Below, one piece after another: positions 26,147-33,985 of a DNA stretch of 44,457 bases. The stretch is from contig JANSWY010000035.1 of NCBI GenBank assembly GCA_024743255.1, forward strand, positions 1 through 44,457. The letters run 5' to 3'. The position numbers and the translations under genes are program-made. The notes beneath the pieces were generated by a model that was given only the letters and a program-made list of their open reading frames with translations, ran no database searches and was not told the origin of the DNA. The stretch comes from a bacterium (GTDB lineage Bacteria > Bacteroidota > Bacteroidia > Cytophagales > Cyclobacteriaceae). Position 1 is the first letter of the stretch. Every line of letters begins with the position of its first letter.

Positions 26147-27231
26147 TTCTTATAAATTGGAGCTTTGACAACCGTAGCTTTTAACTTTCGATTTCTCACT
26201 GCAATAAGTATTTCCGAATCAGCAGTGTGGTGACCAACATTTACATAACCCATACCAATACCAATTCCCATTGATGGAGACATTGTGCCAGAAGTTACAT
26301 GACCAATTTTCTCTTCCTGATCATTTAATATATCGTAACCATTTCTCGGAATACCTTTGTCTGTAAGCTTAAACGCTACAAGTTTCTTCGATACTCCAGC
26401 TTCCTTTTGTTGAGCCAGTGCCTCATGGTTTACAAAATCTTTAGTGAATTTCGTGATCCACCCTAAGCCAGCTTCCAGTGGACTGGTAGTTTCATCAATA
26501 TCGTTTCCATATAGACAATACCCCATTTCAAGTCTAAGCGTATCTCTTGCGCCAAGACCAATTGGTTGAATGCCGAATTCCTCTCCTGCTTGAAATACTT
26601 TGTTCCAAAGAGCTTCTGCATCTTCGTTCTTCACATAAAGCTCAAATCCTTTTTCTCCAGTGTAACCAGTAGCAGATATAATAACGTCATTTACACCACC
26701 AATGCTTCCTTGATTGAAAGTGTAAAATTTAATGTCATCAAGATTTATATCGGTGATTTTTTGTAGAGTTTCTATGGATTTTGGTCCCTGTACCGCTAAT
26801 AAAGAATAATCATCAGACTGATTTGACGTAGTAACATTTCCAGTTTTATGCTGTTCTACCCAATTCCAATCTTTGTCGATATTGGAGGCGTTCACTACCA
26901 GCATGTACTTCTCTTCAGCAAGTTTGTAAACGATTAAGTCATCTACGATTCCTCCGGTTGCATTTGGAAAGCATGAGTACTGAGCTTTTCCTACTTCCAG
27001 CTTGGAAGCATCATTGCTTGTGATTTTTTGGATTAGATCTAATGCATCAGGTCCTTCAATGAAAAACTCACCCATATGTGAGACATCAAAAACTCCAACC
27101 TTCTCTCTAACACATTTGTGTTCTTCGATATCAGATGAGTATCTCACAGGCATGTTGTAACCTGCGAAAGGGATCATTTTAGCACCAAGCTTTTCATGAA
27201 TGTCGTTGAGGGCAACTTTCTTAATATCCAT
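26143..27231 (-). CDS. gcvT: Aminomethyltransferase, glycine cleavage T protein
   Basis: 362 residues, the normal length. It opens with LNDIHEKLGAKMIPFAGYNMPVRY and has GVFDVSHMGEF, GGIVDDLIVYKL, YTGEKGFELYV and GLGARDTLRLEMGYCLYGND. The last two contact folate and the methylamine arm. GcvT transfers the methylene group from the lipoylated H protein to tetrahydrofolate. The other glycine cleavage genes are not in the window. It is followed by comB with a four-base overlap. A TAnnTTTG element (27263-27270, minus strand) lies 31 bases upstream of the ATG. Confidence 0.95.
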   Translation of the reverse strand: MDIKKVALNDIHEKLGAKMIPFAGYNMPVRYSSDIEEHKCVREKVGVFDVSHMGEFFIEGPDALDLIQKITSNDASKLEVGKAQYSCFPNATGGIVDDLIVYKLAEEKYMLVVNASNIDKDWNWVEQHKTGNVTTSNQSDDYSLLAVQGPKSIETLQKITDINLDDIKFYTFNQGSIGGVNDVIISATGYTGEKGFELYVKNEDAEALWNKVFQAGEEFGIQPIGLGARDTLRLEMGYCLYGNDIDETTSPLEAGLGWITKFTKDFVNHEALAQQKEAGVSKKLVAFKLTDKGIPRNGYDILNDQEEKIGHVTSGTMSPSMGIGIGMGYVNVGHHTADSEILIAVRNRKLKATVVKAPIYKK

Positions 27232-27262
27232 TGCAACTAATTTTGGGTTATGTTATGAGCCG

Positions 27263-27270
27263 CAAATGTA
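27263..27270 (-). promoter_or_regulatory. Candidate -7 element (TACATTTG, minus strand) for gcvT-comB
   Basis: The minus strand reads TACATTTG, an exact TAnnTTTG match, 31 bases upstream of the gcvT ATG in the short gap after rnhB. The nearest TTG upstream is about 27 bases away, longer than the usual spacing. Confidence 0.35.
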
Positions 27271-27296
27271 ATTTGAAATGTCGATTACTTCATGCT

Positions 27297-27896
27297 TCAA
27301 TCAAACAATTCCATTTGTATTGGAAGTAATTGAAATGATTTTCTATGAATGGGTGTGGCTCCAAATTCCCGAATGGCATCTCTATGCGCCTTTGTGGGGT
27401 ACCCATAATTAGTTTGCCATGAATATTGAGGGTATGTTTCAGAGGCCTCTTTCATGAAATCGTCTCTGTAAGTCTTTGCCAAAACTGATGCCGCGGCTAT
27501 CGAGTAAAATTTTGAATCACCTTTCACAATGCATGTATGGTCGACTTCTTTGTAAGCGTTAAATCGGTTACCGTCTACAAGGACATGGTTTGGTCTGGTT
27601 TCTAGTTTATCTAGTGCTCGATGCATTGCGAGATAGGAGGCGTTTAGGATATTTATTTCATCAATTTCCTCATGAGTAGCTACACCTATACCCCATGCAA
27701 TGGCTTTAGATTTAATCTCATCTACTAAACCGTATCTATTCTTCTCACTCAGTTGCTTCGAATCATTAAGGATGTCGTGTTTGAATTTTTCAGGAAGAAT
27801 TACTGCGGCAGCTACTACAGGTCCTGCCAGGCATCCTCTTCCGGCTTCATCGCAACCGGCTTCAACTAATCCTTTGGTGTGATAGCTTTTAAGCAT
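27297..27896 (-). CDS. rnhB: Ribonuclease HII
   Basis: 199 residues. The active-site opening GCDEAGRGCLAGPVVAAAVIL gives D16-E17. Other family blocks are NDSKQLSEKNR, WGIGVATHEEIDEINIL and ASVLAKTYRD, the last with a catalytic Asp. RNase HII removes ribonucleotides from DNA and RNA primers in the cytoplasm. The length and start (ATG 27896) match the family. It diverges from the Nudix gene. Confidence 0.95.
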   Translation of the reverse strand: MLKSYHTKGLVEAGCDEAGRGCLAGPVVAAAVILPEKFKHDILNDSKQLSEKNRYGLVDEIKSKAIAWGIGVATHEEIDEINILNASYLAMHRALDKLETRPNHVLVDGNRFNAYKEVDHTCIVKGDSKFYSIAAASVLAKTYRDDFMKEASETYPQYSWQTNYGYPTKAHRDAIREFGATPIHRKSFQLLPIQMELFD

Positions 27897-27969
27897 TCTG
27901 CTAAAGTAAAAAAATATAGATCAGTGTCCGAGTAAGACTTTAAAAATGCGGAGATATCTGGGGAAATCG

Positions 27970-27977
27970 TACTTTTG
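27970..27977 (+). promoter_or_regulatory. Candidate -7 element (TACTTTTG) directly before the Nudix gene
   Basis: TACTTTTG matches TAnnTTTG exactly and ends only four bases before ATG 27982. A transcript started from it would be leaderless or nearly so. It also argues against the upstream in-frame start at 27946. Confidence 0.4.
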
Positions 27978-27981
27978 CCTC

Positions 27982-28530
27982 ATGGGAAAATTTGATAACC
28001 CCTGGAAGATTTTATCGGAAGCCGAAATCTATCAGAACCCTTGGATTGGAGTTACAGAATATAAAGTTATTAACCCAAGTGGAAATGAAGGGATATATGG
28101 TAAAGTGCATTTTAAGAATAAGGCACTTGGAATAATTCCAATAGATGAGGAGGGTTATACTTGGCTGGTGGGACAATATAGATTTACACTTGAAGAGTAC
28201 TCCTGGGAAATACCAATGGGTGGTGGATTGATTGGAAAAAGTATATTGGATTCAGCAAAAAGAGAGCTAAAAGAGGAGACTGGTTTGACTGCTAATAAGT
28301 GGACACAGATTATGCGAATTCATACTTCCAACTCTGCAACAGATGAAGAAGGATTTATTTACGTAGCTGAGGAGTTGACTCATGGAAATACGGAGTTTGA
28401 AGATACGGAGCAACTGGAAATAAAAAAGGTGAAGCTGATAGAGGCAATTGATATGGTAATGTCAGGAGCAATTACTGATGCAATAAGTATTGCGGGCTTG
28501 TTGAAAGTGGCTCGAATGAAGAATGTATAA
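27982..28530 (+). CDS. Nudix hydrolase (ADP-ribose pyrophosphatase-like)
   Basis: 182 residues from ATG 27982. The upstream in-frame candidate at 27946 adds a poorly conserved stretch and would straddle a likely promoter element. The Nudix box reads GGGLIGKSILDSAKRELKEE followed by TG. It keeps the REL.EE catalytic helix but has Lys where the consensus has the first Glu. Strands such as WLVGQYRFTLEEYSWEIPMG match ADP-ribose or nucleoside-diphosphate-sugar pyrophosphatases (NudF group). The role is likely house-cleaning of nucleotide derivatives. Its TAA overlaps the ATG of the following MATE gene (TAATG), indicating coupled translation. Confidence 0.83.
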   Translation: MGKFDNPWKILSEAEIYQNPWIGVTEYKVINPSGNEGIYGKVHFKNKALGIIPIDEEGYTWLVGQYRFTLEEYSWEIPMGGGLIGKSILDSAKRELKEETGLTANKWTQIMRIHTSNSATDEEGFIYVAEELTHGNTEFEDTEQLEIKKVKLIEAIDMVMSGAITDAISIAGLLKVARMKNV

Positions 28531-29876
28531 TGAATTATAAGCAGCACTTTAATAAAACTATCAATCTCGCTGTTCCGGTTGTTTTGAGTCAATTGGGGCA
28601 CATCATGGTTACTGTGGCTGATAGTGCTATGGTAGGACAGGTTGGTACAGTTCCTCTTGCGGCAGCAGCACTTGCTGGTGGAATCCTACATGTTGCAATG
28701 CTGTTTGGTATAGGTGTCTCATATGGTGTGACTCCACCTGTTGCCAATGCCAATGGTAAAAAGAACTTTTCTTACATATCTATTCTATTCAAAAACGGAT
28801 TGCTATTAAATAGTATTACCGGTTTGCTACTCTTATTGTTAGTTGTCAGTATCGCGCCGGTTTTAGGTTATATGGGACAAGATCAAAGTGTTTCGGATCT
28901 AGCCATTCCATATTTGCAGATTACCGGAGCATCCATATTACCATTAATGATATTTCAACATTTTAGACAGATGTTGGAAGGTTTGGCAATTACTCGTCCC
29001 ATGATGGTGGTATCGATTCTTTCCAACTTGATCAATGTAGGATTAAACTATATTTTGATCTTTGGTAAACTAGGGTTTGAACCTATGGGATTAAATGGTG
29101 CTGGTTGGGCTACTTTGATTGCCCGGATCATAATGGCAATTATGATAGCTGTTTACTTTTTCTGGCATTCAAGGTTTAAGCAATATTGGTCTTCATTCAA
29201 GGATGTCAAAATTCAGTTTTCAGAAATTAGAAAACTCACTGCAGTCGGGCTTCCATCAGGTTTGCAATTAGCATTTGAAGTTAGCGCTTTTAGCTTTTCT
29301 TCAGTTATGGCAGGTTGGATTGGCGCTACATCACAGGCGGCTCATCAAATCTCATTGAACGTGTCAGCAGTCACCTATATGATTGCTACGGGTGTATCAG
29401 CGTCTGCAACAATTCGAGTAGGAAATTTCCTGGGTGAGCAAAATTGGCCAGATCTCAGAAAAGCTGGTTTTGCATGTATGATTCTGGTTAGCGCCTTCAT
29501 GTTTTTATGTTGTTTGGTTTTTATCATTTTTAATCATGAAATTCCCAGACTGTATATTTCGGATATGGAAGTCATAAATTTGGCAGGCCCAATATTCATC
29601 ATAGTGGCGTTTTACCAGGTTTCCGACGGATTGCAGGTAGTTGGCCTGGGAACACTTCGGGGAATTAGTGATGTGAAGATTCCTACTTTGGTGACGGTTC
29701 TTGCTTACTGGCTATGTGCCATACCGACCGGCTATTTTCTTGCTTTACAATTTAACCAAGGCCTGCTAGGAATCTGGGTTGGTTTGCTAGTAGGACTTAC
29801 AGTCGCTGGCATTTTACATTTTCTACGATTCAGGAAGCTCACAAATCTGGGCAGAAGTTTATCTGTAACTCACTAA
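28530..29876 (+). CDS. MATE family efflux transporter
   Basis: 448 residues with about twelve membrane segments in two homologous halves. The start AVPVVLSQLGHIMVTVADSA, then MVGQVGTVPLAAAALA, is the NorM/MATE signature, and the second half repeats it (AVGLPSGLQLAFEVSAFSF, GATSQAAHQI). MATE proteins export cationic drugs or metabolites by Na+ or H+ antiport at the inner membrane. It is coupled to the upstream Nudix gene through TAATG. The last 18 bases overlap the end of a convergent gene. Confidence 0.93.
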   Translation: MNYKQHFNKTINLAVPVVLSQLGHIMVTVADSAMVGQVGTVPLAAAALAGGILHVAMLFGIGVSYGVTPPVANANGKKNFSYISILFKNGLLLNSITGLLLLLLVVSIAPVLGYMGQDQSVSDLAIPYLQITGASILPLMIFQHFRQMLEGLAITRPMMVVSILSNLINVGLNYILIFGKLGFEPMGLNGAGWATLIARIIMAIMIAVYFFWHSRFKQYWSSFKDVKIQFSEIRKLTAVGLPSGLQLAFEVSAFSFSSVMAGWIGATSQAAHQISLNVSAVTYMIATGVSASATIRVGNFLGEQNWPDLRKAGFACMILVSAFMFLCCLVFIIFNHEIPRLYISDMEVINLAGPIFIIVAFYQVSDGLQVVGLGTLRGISDVKIPTLVTVLAYWLCAIPTGYFLALQFNQGLLGIWVGLLVGLTVAGILHFLRFRKLTNLGRSLSVTH

Positions 29877-30509
29877 GTAATAGACTATCCAGATTAAAAA
29901 GAACAATACATAGCTGGAGAAGACTATGGCATAAGAATATGAGAGTTTCTTTCCTGATAGGAAGTAAATTCCATATACTATCAGAAACCAGTAAACAAAT
30001 TCAAATATGTTTAGAGCTTTCAGCGCATAATGCCATCTGTTATGAAGATTTTCGTAATCAAAAAAGTTAATAATAGATAAAGGATAAAAAGCACGGACAT
30101 CCCAATAGTTTGGATCTGTGTCAACTACCAGAAACCAAAGGACTTTCAATATTTCTGGAATAAAAAACCAGATTTCAAGTAATAGCACAAGTTTCCATAA
30201 TTCTTTGAATGTCAACTTATAACCAAACATGAAGCATCCAACCCACAAAAGAAAGGCGGTAAGTGTGAGCTTCCAACCGTAGAAGATTGGCACCACTAGA
30301 TACTGCAATGAGTAGAACATATTGAACAGTCCCATTTCACCACGTTCTTCAAGAACTTCAAAGGCAGCCATCTCGTCTATAAGGAATGATTTTTTGAGAA
30401 ATACTATCACAAAAGACATTACACAAATAAGGATAAAGAATAAAACGGGGTTAAAATCGAACCATTCTTCAATAAATTTCTTGCGAATGTTGAACTGTTT
30501 GTTTGTCAC
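29859..30509 (-). CDS. Integral membrane protein of unknown function
   Basis: 216 residues with about five hydrophobic membrane segments: near 19-38, 65-95, 105-130, 165-185 and 190-213. They are rich in Phe, Trp and Leu, and a soluble loop WFLVVDTDPNYWDVRAFYPL lies between the third and fourth. It does not match a family I can name with confidence; the general look is that of Yip1-like or unannotated Bacteroidota membrane proteins. Its stop lies inside the end of the MATE coding region. It diverges from the TPR gene across about 120 bases that show only near-matches to TAnnTTTG. Confidence 0.65.
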   Translation of the reverse strand: MTNKQFNIRKKFIEEWFDFNPVLFFILICVMSFVIVFLKKSFLIDEMAAFEVLEERGEMGLFNMFYSLQYLVVPIFYGWKLTLTAFLLWVGCFMFGYKLTFKELWKLVLLLEIWFFIPEILKVLWFLVVDTDPNYWDVRAFYPLSIINFFDYENLHNRWHYALKALNIFEFVYWFLIVYGIYFLSGKKLSYSYAIVFSSYVLFFLIWIVYYLVSYR

Positions 30510-30630
30510 TGCCGTATTTTTACTAGAAATTTAAAAGTATATATATTTTTCCTAGGAGTTGGTAATCGAGGCAATAATTCAAAATTGGAACGGATATTGC
30601 AACTCATCAGAAAAGCCAATTAATAATCTT

Positions 30631-31818
30631 ATGCGGAAAACTGCAATTTTTACATTTTTCATTGTGTCGATACTGGCACAATCCACAATCACGGCGCAAC
30701 CGTCAAGTGATGATGCTCAACCTGTTGATACTGTTCATAATTTGTTGCTTGATTTGAATATTCAATTAGAAGCAACAGACGGAATTAACGATCTGTACAA
30801 TTTCAAATTCAGAAGATCTGAAAGTCAATTTCAGCATTTAAAAAGGAAATATGGATGGCACCCTCTTCCATACTTTCTATTGGGTCTTAACTACTATTGG
30901 AGAATGATTCCATTCATGAAGGCCGCAGAATACGATGATGAGTTTTTGGCTTACATGGACACTTCTCTGGTGCTTTCTAAACGGTTGTACGAACAAGACA
31001 ACAAGGTTGAAGGTGCGTTCTTCTTAGCTGCTAGTTATGGCTTTCAATCCAGACTATATTCTGATCGTAAACAATGGACTAAAGCTGCATCGACAGGTAG
31101 AAATGCTTTGAAGTATTTGGAGGAATGTAAAAAATACACCGATTATAGTCCGGAAATATTGTTCGGAGATGCATTGTTTAACTACTATGCAGTAATAGCA
31201 GATGAAGAATATCCATTGCTAAAACCATTGATGTGGTTCTTGCCAGAAGGAGATAAGGAACTTGGAATTAAACAGCTTAAGGAGGTTTCAACTAATGCTT
31301 TTTATACCCGAACTGAGGCGCAATACTTTTTAATGAGAATCTTGGCTCGGGAAAAACAAGATAGAGAACGTGCCGTCCTGATAGCCCAATATTTGCACGA
31401 AACTTTCCCTGACAATTCTTATTTCCACAGGTTTTATGCTCGATTATTATATACAACCGGAAAATATAACAAGGCGATTGTAGAGTCGGAAGATGTTTTG
31501 AGGAAGATCGATGAAGGTTTCGTAGGTTACGAAGAGCAAAGTGGTCGATACGCAAGTTTTTTTCTCGGGCATATCAATGAATTAAGAGCAAACGACGATG
31601 AGGCTTTAAAGTACTACAAAAAATGTATTGAATATACAGAGTTCTTGGGCGTGACACATCAGGGGTACTACCACTTTTCACTGCTACATGCAGGAAATAT
31701 TTACAAGCGAAAAGATGATAAAGAGCAGGCCAAGAAGTATTACAAACTCACAAAGAAATACAGCAAAAGAGGCAGTGGCTCTTATCAGCGTGCAAAAGCT
31801 GCGTTAAAAACTCTTTAA
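30631..31818 (+). CDS. Exported TPR-repeat protein
   Basis: 395 residues from ATG 30631, which begins a clean signal peptide (RKTAIFTFFIVSILAQSTIT, then AQ). Upstream in-frame codons back to 30559 would precede that signal and are rejected. The mature protein is alpha-helical with tetratricopeptide-like units: FRRSESQFQHLKRKYGWHPL near the N-terminus, AQYFLMRILAREKQDRERA, and a C-terminal pair (HAGNIYKRKDDKEQAKKYYK). It is probably a periplasmic or outer-membrane scaffold; partners are unknown. The TAA abuts the stop of the convergent glycosyltransferase gene. Confidence 0.75.
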   Translation: MRKTAIFTFFIVSILAQSTITAQPSSDDAQPVDTVHNLLLDLNIQLEATDGINDLYNFKFRRSESQFQHLKRKYGWHPLPYFLLGLNYYWRMIPFMKAAEYDDEFLAYMDTSLVLSKRLYEQDNKVEGAFFLAASYGFQSRLYSDRKQWTKAASTGRNALKYLEECKKYTDYSPEILFGDALFNYYAVIADEEYPLLKPLMWFLPEGDKELGIKQLKEVSTNAFYTRTEAQYFLMRILAREKQDRERAVLIAQYLHETFPDNSYFHRFYARLLYTTGKYNKAIVESEDVLRKIDEGFVGYEEQSGRYASFFLGHINELRANDDEALKYYKKCIEYTEFLGVTHQGYYHFSLLHAGNIYKRKDDKEQAKKYYKLTKKYSKRGSGSYQRAKAALKTL

Positions 31819-32892
31819 TTAGTTAAACAGGTCGAGGAAGTTTTGTTTGTTTGATAAAACAGAGTATTCATCAATGATTTTTTCTCGTCCTGCTACTCCC
31901 ATGCGTTTTCGGGCATCACTGTTTGCCATTAATACTTTTATATTATCATGCCATTGCTCCGGAGTATCACAAATAAAACCATTCATACCATGGTCTACTA
32001 TTTTGCTATTGACACCAACAGGTGATACAAGTGCAGGTATTTCAAGGGCCATGTATTGAAGGGCTTTGAATCCACATTTTCCTCTTGCCCAGATATCGTC
32101 TTCTAGAGGCATTAATCCGATATCAAATTTAGCCAGATCGGTTATTTCAGTCTCTTTGGACCAGGGAATAAACTCTATGTACGGTCTTTTGATATTTGGA
32201 GGTTGATTTGAAATAATGACGAACTTAAATTCACTTTTCTTAATTAGATCATCAAGAACCGGAAATATTGGTTCGATATACTTCAAAGTGCTGTGAGTCC
32301 CAGTCCAACCTATCCTAAATACTTGATCTTTTTTAGTGCCTTTAACCAAAGATTTGTTGTGCAATTGCTCTGTGTCAATTGTGGTAGGGTTAAGAATCAC
32401 ATTATCATTGAATTGCAGTGCAAATTCTTTCAAATACGAATTACCAACACTAATACGGTATGACCATTTGCATATTTTCAATACTTTTTGATGGTTTTTC
32501 AAACTGCTTGCGATTTTGTTAGATGAGGAAGTGTTGGATAACCATATTGCATCATCAAAATCGTAAATTATTTTCTTCCTCAGGAATTTAGCCAGGATCC
32601 ATTCAATAAAAGGAGGCCCAAGAGGTGTAGCCTCTCTATGTATGAATATAAATTTGTATTTTCTTGCTCGAAAGATTAACGCTAATCGTTTATTGAAGCC
32701 TCGTAGGATACCTCCAACTTTCTTAATTATGTTTCCAGATTTGTAAAGGATCCTCCATGCATTCTGATCAAGAAATGGCTTGAAATCATACTCAATGCTA
32801 TTCTCTTCAAGAATCTTGAAATATTGCTCAAACCTAAATCTCTGAGATGGAGCTTCATCAAATGGATATGGTGCTATAAAGAGAATTTTCAT
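31819..32892 (-). CDS. Glycosyltransferase, GT4-like (GT-B fold)
   Basis: 357 residues. The N-terminal half (ILFIAPYPFDEAPSQRFRFE) and the C-terminal half with GWTGTHSTLKYIEP, DIGLMPLEDDIWARGKCGFK and ALQYMALEIPALVSPVGVN fit retaining GT-B glycosyltransferases. The GK.G.K..QYMA segment corresponds to the nucleotide-sugar site, with the usual E..A spacing partly altered. A cytoplasmic role in building surface polysaccharide is likely. It stands at the edge of the glycan locus and diverges from the dehydratase at 33011. Donor and acceptor are unknown. Confidence 0.8.
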   Translation of the reverse strand: MKILFIAPYPFDEAPSQRFRFEQYFKILEENSIEYDFKPFLDQNAWRILYKSGNIIKKVGGILRGFNKRLALIFRARKYKFIFIHREATPLGPPFIEWILAKFLRKKIIYDFDDAIWLSNTSSSNKIASSLKNHQKVLKICKWSYRISVGNSYLKEFALQFNDNVILNPTTIDTEQLHNKSLVKGTKKDQVFRIGWTGTHSTLKYIEPIFPVLDDLIKKSEFKFVIISNQPPNIKRPYIEFIPWSKETEITDLAKFDIGLMPLEDDIWARGKCGFKALQYMALEIPALVSPVGVNSKIVDHGMNGFICDTPEQWHDNIKVLMANSDARKRMGVAGREKIIDEYSVLSNKQNFLDLFN

Positions 32893-32997
32893 TTGGAGCT
32901 CGAAATTAAGTAATTAATCAATGAGACCTTAAAACTTTTGTACTTGAATTAGATTAATTAGAATCCGATAATATTTCAGTATTCCTCAAATTCCGTC

Positions 32998-33005
32998 TAT
33001 TTTTG
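32998..33005 (+). promoter_or_regulatory. Candidate -7 element (TATTTTTG) before the sugar dehydratase gene
   Basis: TATTTTTG, an exact TAnnTTTG match, ends five bases before ATG 33011 in a 118-base divergent gap. It would give a nearly leaderless transcript. No -33 TTG was found. The rest of the gap holds no gene. Confidence 0.4.
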
Positions 33006-33010
33006 AATTT

Positions 33011-33985
33011 ATGTTTAATGGCCAATCAATATTAGTAACAGGAGGCACAGGTTCTTTGGGCAAAGCGACTGTCAAATTATTCTTAGAGCAGCATATTGGA
33101 ATAGATAAAGTTCGAGTATTCAGTAGAGATGAATTGAAGCATCAACAGATGAAGCTTGAATTTGAGCAATATGAGGATAGGTTGGAATATATGATTGGTG
33201 ATGTTCGCGATTACGATCGTTTAGAGGAGGCAATAGATGGCATGGATATCGTTGTTCATGCAGCCGCTATGAAACAGGTTGGTTCTTGCGAAAGTAATCC
33301 TCATGAATGCTTCAAGACTAATGTAATTGGAACACAAAATTTAATAAAAGCTGCAAATCACAGTTCTGTCTCAAAAGTTCTTTTTATTTCTTCTGATAAA
33401 GCTGTGGAGCCTGTTTCGGTTTATGGAAACTCGAAACAAGCAGGTGAGAAGTTGATAATTTCTGCTTCTACTGAAAATATCAAGTTTGGAGCTGTTCGAT
33501 TAGGGAATTTGCTTGGATCTTCAGGATCTGTTGTTCCACTATTTACGAGGTTGAGAAGTAAGGGCAGGATTCCAATTACTGATTTCGAGATTACCAGATT
33601 TTGTGGGACAATCCATGAAGGAGCTGAATCAATCAAATACGCTCTGGAAAATATGATTGGTGGTGAAGTTTTTATTCCGAAGTGGAACTCATTCAGAATT
33701 GTTGATTTGGCTAAGTTGATAGCTCCTAATTGTGAGTTGGAATTAATCGGGTTGCAAAATCACGAAAAAGTTCATGAGAAATTAATTGGAACAAAAGAGT
33801 CTGAAAATACATTTGAAAACTCTAATTACTGGATTTTCCCTAAAAATGGTTTGTCAATTGATCAGGCTTTGGATTATTACCAGGCTTTAGCAGTTCAAAG
33901 TAAAGTAATGATTGATAGTAGGCATTTTATTCTTTCCATTGAAGAGTTAAGACTGTTGATTAACCCCATAACTACAGCAGTGTAA
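33011..33985 (+). CDS. NDP-sugar 4,6-dehydratase (PseB/CapE-like SDR)
   Basis: 324 residues, an extended short-chain dehydrogenase. It has the NAD site VTGGTGSLGKA, the diagnostic FSRDELKHQQM, AAAMKQVGSCESNPHEC, and the active-site region SSDKAVEPVSVYGNSKQAGE with Tyr-x3-Lys. These fit UDP-GlcNAc 4,6-dehydratases (inverting PseB/FlaA1/CapE type), which start synthesis of pseudaminic acid, FucNAc or QuiNAc-type sugars. No PseC-like partner is next to it; the aminotransferase further on is WecE-like. Its stop overlaps the start of the following membrane protein (TAATG), so the two form a unit. Confidence 0.82.
   Translation: MFNGQSILVTGGTGSLGKATVKLFLEQHIGIDKVRVFSRDELKHQQMKLEFEQYEDRLEYMIGDVRDYDRLEEAIDGMDIVVHAAAMKQVGSCESNPHECFKTNVIGTQNLIKAANHSSVSKVLFISSDKAVEPVSVYGNSKQAGEKLIISASTENIKFGAVRLGNLLGSSGSVVPLFTRLRSKGRIPITDFEITRFCGTIHEGAESIKYALENMIGGEVFIPKWNSFRIVDLAKLIAPNCELELIGLQNHEKVHEKLIGTKESENTFENSNYWIFPKNGLSIDQALDYYQALAVQSKVMIDSRHFILSIEELRLLINPITTAV

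Noticed and set aside
27946-27981. Upstream ATG for the Nudix gene
   Set aside because: It would put the start before a TAnnTTTG element, and the added residues look unrelated to the family; ATG 27982 is preferred.
30559-30630. Upstream start for the TPR protein
   Set aside because: ATG 30631 begins a typical signal peptide; the upstream residues would precede it.
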